A DNA stretch of 23,410 nt from a virus, in IMG/VR virus record IMGVR_UViG_3300009603_000066, positions 1 through 23,410 of that record; one strand, given 5' to 3'. Each line of letters starts with the position of its first letter. Position 1 is the stretch's first letter. Under the pieces are notes generated by a model. That model worked only from the letters and a program-made list of their open reading frames with translations, ran no database searches and was not told where the DNA came from. Both the position numbers and the translations under genes were made by a program. Positions 1 through 10,200 of this stretch are shown here, piece by piece.

Positions 1-37
1 AATATAAACTATATTAAGTTGGCTAAAAGGAGTTAAA

Positions 38-733
38 ATGAGCTTAAAGAGACATATAAGACATGCAAAAAAGAGAGGCGAGATTCAAACTCGTAAAGCA
101 GCTCAAGATTGGGAAGGTAGAATAGGAGCAATTGCTGAAGCGGGATCTAAGGGATCTTTGCTTGGTCAATTAGGTGTTAATTTAGGAGCGGTATTATTAG
201 GGGGGGCATCAGCTATAAATCCTCTTTTGTTTGCATTAGCCATGGGTGCTGGAACTGGAGCAGGTAAATATTTTGGTGGTAGAAAAGAAGCAAAAGCATT
301 AGATAAACTTACAAAAAGAGCAGGTGCAAGAAGAGGTATGGGCAGAGCTGATATTAGAAATATAGCTGCTGATATAGGTGGACAAGCTGAAGACTTAAAA
401 ACTTCTGCTGTTAAATCTGGATTAACTAGCGCAGCTTCTACTTTTATGTTATCAGGTGGATCTAAATATCTTAAAGCATTAAAAGCTCAAGGAAAAATGC
501 CTTGGAGTACGGGAGCTGGTGTAGAAGCATTAGCTGCGGGATCTGAAGTATTAGCTGCTGAAAAAATCGCAAAACTGCAAGCTGCAGGGACTTTAACTCC
601 TGCTAAAAAAGCGGCTATTTTGGGCAAACAATATGAAACTGGATCTTTAACTGATTATTGGGGCAATCTTATTGGGGCAAAGACTGGAACTTCTGCTCTA
701 GATAAATACTTAAAAAAACTTACAAATAAATAG
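38..733 (+). CDS. Gly/Ala-rich putative virion protein, 231 aa
   Basis: I do not recognise a named family. The start is supported by AAGGAG at 27-32, five bases before the ATG. The N-terminus (residues 1-25) is strongly basic. Residues about 43-80 form a Gly/Ala-rich hydrophobic stretch (GAVLLGGASAINPLLFALAM, then small-residue GxGxG spacing), which could be one membrane-interacting hairpin or an amphipathic helix. A second small-residue region lies around 125-145, and the C-terminus is basic again. This composition is common among small internal or membrane-contacting virion proteins of podovirus-like phages. Being first in a run of large virion-type genes fits that role. A holin-like function is possible but the protein is long and basic for one. 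The role is inferred from composition and context only. Confidence 0.7.
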   Translation: MSLKRHIRHAKKRGEIQTRKAAQDWEGRIGAIAEAGSKGSLLGQLGVNLGAVLLGGASAINPLLFALAMGAGTGAGKYFGGRKEAKALDKLTKRAGARRGMGRADIRNIAADIGGQAEDLKTSAVKSGLTSAASTFMLSGGSKYLKALKAQGKMPWSTGAGVEALAAGSEVLAAEKIAKLQAAGTLTPAKKAAILGKQYETGSLTDYWGNLIGAKTGTSALDKYLKKLTNK

Positions 734-741
734 GAAATACT

Positions 742-1800
742 ATGGCAATTGATTATTCAAAATATTTTACTGGAGAAGAATTTGAGTATGCTGATACTGG
801 TTCAACATTACAAGAAGCTGCAGGGGCATATGAAGGACAATATGCAAAATATGCAGAATTATATCCTATTGGAGCAGACGCTCCTGGAATGGATCAGTTA
901 TTGTATAATGACGCATTTTTAAAAGATTTACAGGATGTTTATAATATTGGTGATGAAGGAATATTTCAAACATGGGACAAAGAAGGTGGCATTCCTACTA
1001 GTTTAGGTGATTTTATTACTGATTTAGAGCATGAATATGAAATTACATTTCCTGATAGAGTATCTATTGCTCAGCAGTATATGAAATCAGATACTAGTAT
1101 AGGTACAAAACTGCATTCAAAATATACTGAAAGGTTTATGGAATGGGCAGAAGAATATTTGCAGGCTGTGTCTCCTGGCATAGCTACTGAAGGTATGTGG
1201 GCAGGTGCTGATCAATGGGAAGAAGGTGATGATAATAATATGAAAAGTCGATTATATGATAATGCAGCATATCAAGCTGTATATGATCAATTATGGACTG
1301 GTGATGAAGCAACTAGAAGTGCTTTTAAAACACAAGATTATTTTGATGAGCAGGTAGATTGGTCTATAGGACCTTTTGGAGAAGATACATCAGGAACTCA
1401 AGAAGCTCAATGGGCTAGTGATATTGCAGGCAGACGTGGTACTATTGAAACTTTAGGTGGAGGATATGAGCAATCAAAAGCTGATGTAGCTACTTTAGGT
1501 GAAGCTTATGGACATACTTTAACAGGTGAGAGAACAAAGTTTGGAGCTTCTGGATTAGAAGCAGCTGGGGGTTATGAAACTAAATTAGGAGATATTGAAT
1601 CAGAATATCAAGAAGGTTCTCAAGCTTTACAATTAGCACGTTCAGGCAAATGGGGTGATATAGGTTCACAAATGATGGGGTATCGTACTACTGATATAGG
1701 AGCGGCTGAAGATATCTATGCAAAAAGATTTGGAGAAGGTGGAATGTTGGATACTTATTTACAAGGAATCGAAGATTTGACATATCCAGATCAACCCTAA
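742..1800 (+). CDS. Acidic putative virion protein, 352 aa
   Basis: Unrecognised protein, starting 8 nt after the previous stop with only a weak GGAAA ribosome-binding signal, so translation probably continues from the upstream gene. It is acidic and rich in Gly, Tyr, Glu and Trp, with no membrane segment or signal peptide. Residues about 235-300 have a loose repeating texture of G-x-x-Y/E and L-G-x-x-Y/E units (TLGGGYEQS, TLGEAYGHT, GGYETKLGDIESEY), suggesting an elongated helical or repeat structure. No enzymatic motif was seen. The position between two other unknown virion-type genes suggests a structural or accessory virion component; this is inference. Confidence 0.7.
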   Translation: MAIDYSKYFTGEEFEYADTGSTLQEAAGAYEGQYAKYAELYPIGADAPGMDQLLYNDAFLKDLQDVYNIGDEGIFQTWDKEGGIPTSLGDFITDLEHEYEITFPDRVSIAQQYMKSDTSIGTKLHSKYTERFMEWAEEYLQAVSPGIATEGMWAGADQWEEGDDNNMKSRLYDNAAYQAVYDQLWTGDEATRSAFKTQDYFDEQVDWSIGPFGEDTSGTQEAQWASDIAGRRGTIETLGGGYEQSKADVATLGEAYGHTLTGERTKFGASGLEAAGGYETKLGDIESEYQEGSQALQLARSGKWGDIGSQMMGYRTTDIGAAEDIYAKRFGEGGMLDTYLQGIEDLTYPDQP

Positions 1801-1818
1801 AAAATATGGAGTTAAATA

Positions 1819-3150
1819 ATGGCAAGTAAGAGTATATGGGAAGAATTAGACCAGATGCATACGCAGTTTATATTAAATGCTGCTTTACAACAGCAAAAAA
1901 ATGTTGCTGCCGAGGAAAGATTACAGCAAGAATTGACGATTACTCAACTTGAGAAGGAAGCAGATAGGGCACATGAGAAGGAAATAAGAGAATTAGATAG
2001 TTTACGTAAGTTATATGATAATAAGGTTTTAGAAAAGCAACGTACTAATATAAGATTACAGGATTTAAGAACCTCCACAGAAGATGCTCGTTTTGCTTTT
2101 TCTACATTACCAGAGAAAGAAGTATCCGAAGAAGGTACTCCATTTAATATTGTTGCTGCATTTAATTCTTCTGCTGCAGATGAAATTCAAGCTGAGTTAC
2201 AAAATTTAAATCAAGATATTGTAGGTATGGAAAAGGATATGATAGATTTAAATAAACAGATGCAGTTTATTAATACAGCTGAAGATGTTTTAACAAGTTT
2301 GGCTGTAATTAAAGGCCCACAAGAATCAATATTTGGACCTTCAGATGTAATGGATTTAGATCTTACAGTTCCTGAAGGAGTTTCTTCTTCTAAGTTATTG
2401 CAACTTTCAGCAGATATGAAAGCAGGTCGTAGGATAGATGCTGATCAATTAAATATTTATGATTTAACTAGAGATGCTAAAATTGATGAAGCTGATCTTG
2501 CTTATTTAAATACTTTAGCTGGTATAGATAAATCTAAATTGGGTACTTATGAGAAGGTTAAAGCAAAGATGACTGGATTGGATGAATTAGAAGATTTAAA
2601 TAAACAGTTGTTATATGAAGCTAAAATTGGAACATCTGAACATGCTGATAGCTATAAAATATTATATGCTGAATCAAAAGGAAAGGTTGCAGATAAATTA
2701 AAAGCTATTAAAAATAATATATCTGTTATAGAAGGTGAAGGAGATCAAGCTAGGGTAGTTTTAAATCCAGCGTTTGAAAATAAATTTAGATTATATATGA
2801 ATAAGAATTATCCTAATTTAAGTGAAGAGAAAAAGTCAGAGAATATAAATGCTTTACATGAAGTAATCTCATATGTATCAGGAACAGGTGTTATTAGTGG
2901 TTCAGAATTTTTACAAAGATTAGAGTATGCAGAACAACATAATAAAGAAATTGTTTCTTTGTTAAAAGAAGGATTTCCAACTTTATTTTCTCAAGATATT
3001 CAAGATTTGCGTAAATATGTGACAGATGAATCATATTGGAATACTATGTGGAGAGATGCTATAGGTATAGGAAGTGGAAATTTTCCTAGTATTAAAGAAG
3101 AGGTTGAAGAAGGATCATGGGAAGCAGAAATAGACGAGGTGTTTGACTAA
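1819..3150 (+). CDS. Coiled-coil putative virion protein with a dockerin-like Ca-binding loop, 443 aa
   Basis: Start ATG is preceded by a GGAG sequence about 10 nt upstream. Residues about 15-85 and 120-155 are heptad-rich, charged and Gln/Glu/Leu-rich, as expected for coiled coils. Residues 215-226 (DLTRDAKIDEAD) match an EF-hand/dockerin calcium loop: acidic or Thr ligands at positions 1, 3, 5, 9 and 12, a hydrophobic Ile at position 8, and a following helix (LAYLNTLAG) as in dockerin type I repeats. Only one clear copy is visible; dockerins normally have two. No enzymatic motif was found. It overlaps the next gene by one base (TAATG), implying translational coupling. A structural or scaffolding-like virion role is inferred from the block it belongs to. 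Confidence 0.7.
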   Translation: MASKSIWEELDQMHTQFILNAALQQQKNVAAEERLQQELTITQLEKEADRAHEKEIRELDSLRKLYDNKVLEKQRTNIRLQDLRTSTEDARFAFSTLPEKEVSEEGTPFNIVAAFNSSAADEIQAELQNLNQDIVGMEKDMIDLNKQMQFINTAEDVLTSLAVIKGPQESIFGPSDVMDLDLTVPEGVSSSKLLQLSADMKAGRRIDADQLNIYDLTRDAKIDEADLAYLNTLAGIDKSKLGTYEKVKAKMTGLDELEDLNKQLLYEAKIGTSEHADSYKILYAESKGKVADKLKAIKNNISVIEGEGDQARVVLNPAFENKFRLYMNKNYPNLSEEKKSENINALHEVISYVSGTGVISGSEFLQRLEYAEQHNKEIVSLLKEGFPTLFSQDIQDLRKYVTDESYWNTMWRDAIGIGSGNFPSIKEEVEEGSWEAEIDEVFD

Positions 3151-4214
3151 TGGGTTTCATAGATATTGATGAAGGTATTCCTATAGCTAATAAATTGCAT
3201 GAGTTTCATGAACTTCAAAATGCAGGGATTATACCATCAGACCGTACTTTTTTGGATGAATTTTTGGGCTTAGATTCTGAGAGCTCATTGCCAAGTGATT
3301 GGATGCCAGAAGATTTTGCTGCAGGAGGAAAATATAGTGTGGGTGAATCTATCGATCTTGATATGGCATCCTTGTATACTATGTATGATGATAGTGATAC
3401 CCGTGATGTTGCTATTCATATACATAAGGTATTAAATAAAGCATTGCCGTTATTAGAAAAATGGGATGCTAAAGGTTCTAGTCCTAATGAGCAAGCTTAT
3501 ACTACATTAATGAATAAACTATCAACTAATTTAATGCCAGGATGGAATGCTGATTTTGAAGATATACACAAATATTATATAACAAAAGGTGAAATTCCAT
3601 TTTTATATGACGAAACTCTTTCTCAAGAGGATAATTTAAATAAAAGAATTAATTTTTTAAGTTCATATTCTGACTATACAAAGAATACAATATCGAATGA
3701 TATTACGAATGCTAATACACGGTTAGATGATTTGAATAGGTTATTAGAAGAAGATCCTGATCGCTATCATGTTAATAGTGAGTTAACTCGTTATTTAGAA
3801 CTTTACTCAACAGGTACTGTAAGATTTGGTGGAGATGCTGGGCATAGTAAAGCTACTAATGAAAGAGTAGCTGAAAATAAAAATTGGTTTGAGAGGCTTA
3901 TGGTACCTACAGCTGCTGATTGGAGAGATACTTATAAGACTGGGGTATTTGGATTAAATGATTGGTCTGTAGGCGTGGAACAAATTGATGATAAAAGAAT
4001 TATTCCTAGTGATGAATTAATGAGGCGTTTAAATAGTAAGTTTGAAAACTATTTACTTGATTCTAAGTATGCTACAGGAGACAATTACAATTTATTTAAA
4101 ACAAGTCTTAATGCTTATAATGCGCATATAGAAAATAGTAGAGAAGCTATTGATGAACTTAATAGATTATCTTCTTATTTAAAGAAACAAAGAAGTCAAT
4201 TAAAGGGGCTATAA
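3150..4214 (+). CDS. Unknown acidic virion-block protein, 354 aa
   Basis: Unrecognised. The ATG shares its A with the preceding stop codon (TAATG), so it is probably translated by re-initiation. The protein is acidic in its N-terminal half and mostly helical by composition, with charged helices near residues 175-205 and 320-350 that could form short coiled coils. There is no signal peptide, membrane segment or catalytic motif. Its own stop (TAA at 4212-4214) overlaps another ATG at 4214, continuing the chain of overlapping starts. Function unknown; it belongs by context to the virion gene block. Confidence 0.7.
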   Translation: MGFIDIDEGIPIANKLHEFHELQNAGIIPSDRTFLDEFLGLDSESSLPSDWMPEDFAAGGKYSVGESIDLDMASLYTMYDDSDTRDVAIHIHKVLNKALPLLEKWDAKGSSPNEQAYTTLMNKLSTNLMPGWNADFEDIHKYYITKGEIPFLYDETLSQEDNLNKRINFLSSYSDYTKNTISNDITNANTRLDDLNRLLEEDPDRYHVNSELTRYLELYSTGTVRFGGDAGHSKATNERVAENKNWFERLMVPTAADWRDTYKTGVFGLNDWSVGVEQIDDKRIIPSDELMRRLNSKFENYLLDSKYATGDNYNLFKTSLNAYNAHIENSREAIDELNRLSSYLKKQRSQLKGL

Positions 4215-4270
4215 TGCAACAAATAAAGTTACTAAGGAGAAGTTATATTTCTGAGTATAAGGATAAATAA
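4214..4270 (+). CDS. Possible 18-aa micro-ORF between two virion genes
   Basis: An ATG overlaps the stop of the 354-aa gene by one base (ATAATG), with AAAGGGG 5-12 bases upstream as a plausible ribosome-binding site. It encodes a basic peptide, MQQIKLLRRSYISEYKDK, ending at TAA 4268-4270, two bases before the ATG of the giant gene. The tail of this ORF contains AAGGAT, the likely ribosome-binding site of the giant gene. It fills the only gap in the block exactly, so it could be a coupling or leader peptide that hands ribosomes to the 9.2-kb gene. It could also be chance: with AT-rich DNA an 18-codon frame is not significant by itself. Confidence 0.35.
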   Translation: MQQIKLLRRSYISEYKDK

Positions 4271-4272
4271 GC

Positions 4273-7200
4273 ATGGCTTTAGAGTACGGAGAATTTAATG
4301 AATTTAATTTATTTGATGATTCTAATTTAGGGGGCTTTAATATAGGTGGATCTGGTACTCCAGATTACCTATCGTCTTTTTCACAAGCTGATTTTTCAAA
4401 TGATATTGCGATAGGAAGAGCTAGCGAAACAGGTTCTTTAGCAGATTTCTTATATGGTGGTATAACTGGAGCTGTTTCAGGAATGACTTTTGGTTTACTT
4501 AGATTTGGACCAGAAGAAGAAAATCAAACTATGGCATATAGAATGGGTGCTGGTCTTGGTAATGTAGGTTCTTTAGTTGCACCTTGGGGTCCATTTGGAC
4601 TAGCTGGCAAAGCTAGTAGATATGGTATATCAGGTTTATCTAAGGGAGGGAGAGCTATTTCTAAAGCAGCTTCTTCTAAAGTTGCTAAAGATATGTCTAG
4701 CAAGGGGCTTGGAGAAAAGTATTTAAAATCACAACTCGATAAACAACTTCTTAAAGATAAAGCTACTCGTCAATATATAGCTAGGCATGGTATAAGTGAC
4801 GATGAGTTAATTAAAGCTAATGATTTATTACAAAGAAACTTAGCAGCAGGTTTAAAATCTTCTTTTAAAACTTCAGGTAAAACAGTGGATGATAGAATTG
4901 CAAATGAAATTGCAGAGAAAGTTGCTGTAGAATTAAGAAAACCTGGGAGGCATATAAATACTATTGAAGATTGGGTTGAAAGTGCAATAGGCACAAGATT
5001 CCCTAGAATGATGGGTAATCCAGCTAAGTATTTAGGGATGGCTGCACAAGACTTCTATTTATTTGCATCACATAATTTGATTTCTGCTGGAGTGGGAAAT
5101 ATGGTTCATGATGATCAGATAGGTTTAACAGATTTAGGAAAAAATGTTAAACATTCTCTTGTATTAGCAGGTATATTCCCAGGTATTAGAGCTATTCCTG
5201 GAGGTGGTAAGTATACTTTAAAACAGGGTGCAGAGTTATTTAGAACCAAACGTGGTCTAAATAGTTTTCGTAAAGAATATAGAAAAACTAATTATCAGGA
5301 TATGGTATCTACTAAAAAAGGAGAGCAGAGTGCTAGAGGCTTGTTAGGTATGTTAACTAGAGGCTCTGATATGAATGTCCAGAATGTTTCTTTATTTAAA
5401 GGTATGAACTTTAAAGTAAAAAATGCTGCAGGTAAATCTGTTACTTATACTCCTGAAAAGATATTAACTACATTAGGAGATCCTAAAAAAATGCCTGCAA
5501 GTCATGTTTCACAATTATTAGACAAGTATAGAGCTGTTGCAGATAAATCATTTAGAGAATGGGGCGCTGGTTATTTGCGTGAGATGTTAAATGTAGGTCA
5601 AATAGCTAGAATGACATTAGGATCACTTGTTATGAATAGTGATATGTTTACAAAAGGATATTATAAATATACTCCAGGACCTGAGTTGTTCCAGCATATG
5701 GCTATTGGAGCTATGATGACAAAAGGCAGAGGTTTATGGGGAAGGCATGAAGTTAGTCAATGGTCTAGAAAGTTTACTAAATATCAAGAAACTTATAACT
5801 ATTTAAATATGGAACATGGTAGGCTGAGTGAAATGGTTAAAGCTTATGATCAAAATAGGCAAATAGGGGAACTTTTTGGTGTTACTGTTAGAGGCACAAG
5901 AGTTGGTAGCCAACTATATAACGCTGCATGGGGTGAGCCTAATAAAAATACTCAAATATCTACAGATTATGCTGATGGCAAAGTAGACCAACTTAAATTT
6001 GAAAAAGTTTCTGAAATATTAAAACTTGCTAATGCTATGAAACTTACAGAAGTTGCAGATCCATTGAAGTTTACTCCTGTTGATCCAAAAAGATTATCCA
6101 AAGAAAGAATTGATGAATTATATGAAAGATTTAATGAGATAAAATTTGCAGATGGTACTTCTATTAAGGAATATTCTTTACCAGATATTTTATCTGTTAC
6201 TCAAATAGATGTAGGTATGAATAATGCTAATTTTTATTATTCATTTTTAGATGAACTAGCCAGAGAAACTGGATTGCCTATTGTAGTTAAAAAGGATAAA
6301 ACTACAGGAGAATTTACTGGACAAGTAGATTACTATCCTATTATTATGGATGAAATGGTTGACTTTTCTATCGGAGGTAAATATGAACATTCAATTAATA
6401 AAGTAAAAGGTTTGTTAGATATGTTATCAGCTTATAAGATTGCCAACCCTAAAGCTAATAGTCAATTTGCGAGAAAGGTACTTGTTGAAGGTGAGGGAGC
6501 AGATCGAAAAGTTGTATTGGAAGGTGAACCAGGCAAAGATATAGGTCAAATACTTGAGAGTATGGTTGAACGTTATATGGGGCATGTAGTTAGAAATGCT
6601 CATGGTAATAACAATTCTATGCGATTCCCATTCCTTGAAACTACAGATAATCCGTATTTAACATCTGTTTTACAAGGTAGAATGGCTCAAGTTAGAGAAA
6701 GAGCTTTTAGATTAGCTAATGGTAAAGTAACAGATGATCCGAAATTTCAAGAATCTGAGCAAAATTTTCTTCAAATGACTGATTATTTCTTTAAAGTTAA
6801 TGTAGATATGGTTGATATTGGCCCAAATCATGCCGATATAGGCAAGTTTCTTAAAAAGCCACCTAAAGTAGTATCTGATAAAAAAGAGTCTAAATTAAGC
6901 GATACTGAAAAAGCAGAACAAAATGAGCGTATTGATCACTTGCAGCGTGGAGTGAATGAAATACATGATTGGATGAAGGTTGGTGGCAATGCAAGAATTG
7001 AGCAAGAAGGTATTAAACATACTATTACAATTGAAGAAGCTGAGGTATTAATTGAATCACAAAAAGGATTAAAGTTAGTATTTCCTATTGATGAGGCTTA
7101 TTCTATAGGGTTTAAACATGATTTAGCAGATTATAATGTTAGAAGAAAGTTAGCATCTATAGGATTTAATGAAGAGGCTTTAGCTGTAGCTTCTGCTGCA

Positions 7201-10200
7201 AGGGATAATGGATTCTTTGATTTAGAGAGTAAAAAAATTCTAACACCTTCTGCTTTAAAGAAATCATTAGAACGAAGAGGCGATTTAGATGGTGCTGAAA
7301 TTGATAATTTAACTCAAAAATATAGTAAAATATATGATATTCTTAGTAAACATAATGCTGTATCTGATTTAACTGATCCAGTTGTAGGTGGAGATTTATT
7401 CTTAATAGATCCCAAAGGCATACAATCTGTATATGATGTAACGTCAAAAGGATTAGCTCCTAAAATACAAGCTACTATTGATAAAACTATTAAAAGAATA
7501 GAGAGAAGCACTAAAGATGAGGATATAACTAAATTAGGAGTGGAATTAAATAAGTTATTTGCTGATTTTAATACTTATATGGAGGGGATATCTGGTAGAA
7601 ATAATGCCTTAGGCTTAGCTCCTAATCAAGTTGCTTCAGAAGCTAGTATAAGAACAGCTTTGGAAGATTTTAAAGTTAATTCTGTGAAAATATTGCAGGA
7701 GATTCATAATAAAGTATCAGGATCTAGTGTAATAGCTAATGAAATTCAACGAGTTACTTCTGAAATAAATTTATTAATTCAAAATTATAGCGAAGCTCCT
7801 CTGGGTTCTGTTAGCAATCGTTATAATCCAGAAACAATCATGACGATTGGCAATGCTATGACGGAAATTATTAAAAATGAAACTAAATCCTCTAAAAGGT
7901 TGAATGAAAATTTAGCTAGGCTTTCTAGTTTAGGTAATTCTTCTGCTTATAGAGGAGAAATAATTGCCGCACAAGATAGATTGCTTTCTGAAATATCAAA
8001 AGATTTGAAAAGACCTGATATAATAGCTACTATGAGTTTAGAAGATGCTATTATGGAATATGTTAATAATAAAAGCTTTGAATCATTAAGTACTATTGTT
8101 AATAGAGTAGTTGAAATATCTGCTAGAACTCAAAGTTGGAATGAATATGAAAGAGATAATACTGAGGCTACACAGATGCTAGATAATATTCTTAAAGCCA
8201 AGGCAGCTCATAATAAAAATGTTACTCCTATGAAAGTTATTAAAAAGTTTAAATTAACTTCTCTTGATGAGCCTAATAAGGTGGATCCAGAATTTGTAGA
8301 TTTGGTTTCTCAAGCTGTTGAATTTCCTAGTCCTGCTAATGATAGAGCTATAGAAGTATTTGTTCAAAAGCGAGTAGGGGTAGGCAGTCCGTTGCTTGCA
8401 GAGTTTAAGATTCAATACCCAGTTTTATTAAAACAACTTGCAGGTATTGGGGAATATGCTACAGTTTATTCTATTAATGAAAAATCTCTTGAATTTGAGA
8501 ATACAGTTGTTACTAGAAAAACATTAGGTGGGTCATCTTCTAGTTTTTTAAAGGCTTTAGATCTTGAGGGGGTAGGCACATTAAGTGATGTTGTAATTAT
8601 TGGTGATAAAAAAATGACTTTAAATCAATTTACTAAAGAACATATTCAAAATTTAGTTAATAAAAACCCTTTGGTTGATATAAAGTTACAGAAAAAGATT
8701 GCAGAAAGTACTAATAGACAAGAAATAGAAGATGCAATTGCTCAAAGTAATAAAGGCATTTCTGATGTTAGGAATAAATTAGTTTTAGATTTGCATGCTG
8801 GAAGTCCATTGGTATTACCTTTAACTGAATATAATATTAAAAGAGTTCATGAGTTTTTTACTCAATGGCATGCGGTTAAAGTTGAAAAGTTTCTTGATGC
8901 TCAAGGCAGAAGAAATTTTGAGTATGGTACAGAATTATTATTAGCAAAAAGTGGCAGAGAATCCTTAGAGGCTAAAATGTTATTAATGAATTTAGATGCT
9001 ATTAACTCTGGAGGATTTGATAAGTTGTTTTCTCAATCTCATTATAGACAAGATAGTAAAATTAATTATAAGAAACTTCAGGATAAGTTGTTAAAGCTAT
9101 CTAAACAAGGAGTTAATGAAAATTATGCTAGGGTAGCAAATGGGTGGCTTGATTTAATTAAAAGAACGTCAGGTATAGATATAGATATAAGAAATGCTGC
9201 TGATAAGTTTTCTAGAGAGGGAGTTAGTATTCAGGTCATAAGTGATGAGGCTTATGGGGAAATAAAGAATTTACCTGATTATCCTACTAGTAATAAAAAA
9301 GTAGTAACTAAACATTATGATAAGATTATAGCTAATAAAGATAAGAAGTATACTGTCGATGAAATTTCTGCTGCTAGAGAATCTAAACGTGAAGCTTTGA
9401 TTATGGAGAGTTTAAATAGTTCACAGATTGATGGAAATATATCTATATTAGATCATGAATTTACTATGTTAAATGGAGCTATTACTGGAGAGAAGAATAA
9501 TAATGGATTTAAAAATAACATTGCCCATAATCGTGATATACTGGGATCTCAATTAGAGGGTGTGCTAGTTAAAGGATATATGCATGAAAATCCTTTCATT
9601 ACTAAAGATGGTAAGATTAATATTGGAACAACTTTTCTTATGGGGGAAAGCACAGCAAAGACCTTGTATGGTTTAAACGTTAATGGTAATGAAATTGTTC
9701 CCCGTAGATTAGATTCTAATTTAAATCTTGTTGAGAATCTACGTCTTATTAAATCTACTGATACAGAAGGTAAATTAACAATACCCTTTGAATCAATTGG
9801 GTTTGGATATGGATCACAGCCTGGAGAAAATGTATTGGTTTCTCATAGTATGAGTGATTTTCTTGGCAGAGATGGTATTAGAGCAATGTCTGTTTATAAA
9901 GGTTTAATAAATAGAGTAAAACAATTAAGTAAACTAAAAAGTAATTTTGAACAATTACATAATAACGATCAAGCATTAGCCTTATTTCAACAGGCAATGG
10001 ATGAAACTGGATATGATTTTACAGATGGTGGATATGCATTAGCTGAAGTTTTATTACGTAATGGAGCTATGTCACACCATAATAGTGTTATAAGACAATC
10101 TGTATTAGGATTATTTAAAAGTAAAGTATTCGATCAAATTAGACGACCTACTACAGAAAAGGGAAGAGATAGTTATATAGTTAATGATTATGTTGGAGAT

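Noticed and set aside
38-733. Holin or other lysis protein
   Set aside because: It is long and basic, with Gly/Ala-rich rather than classic transmembrane segments, and no endolysin lies nearby.
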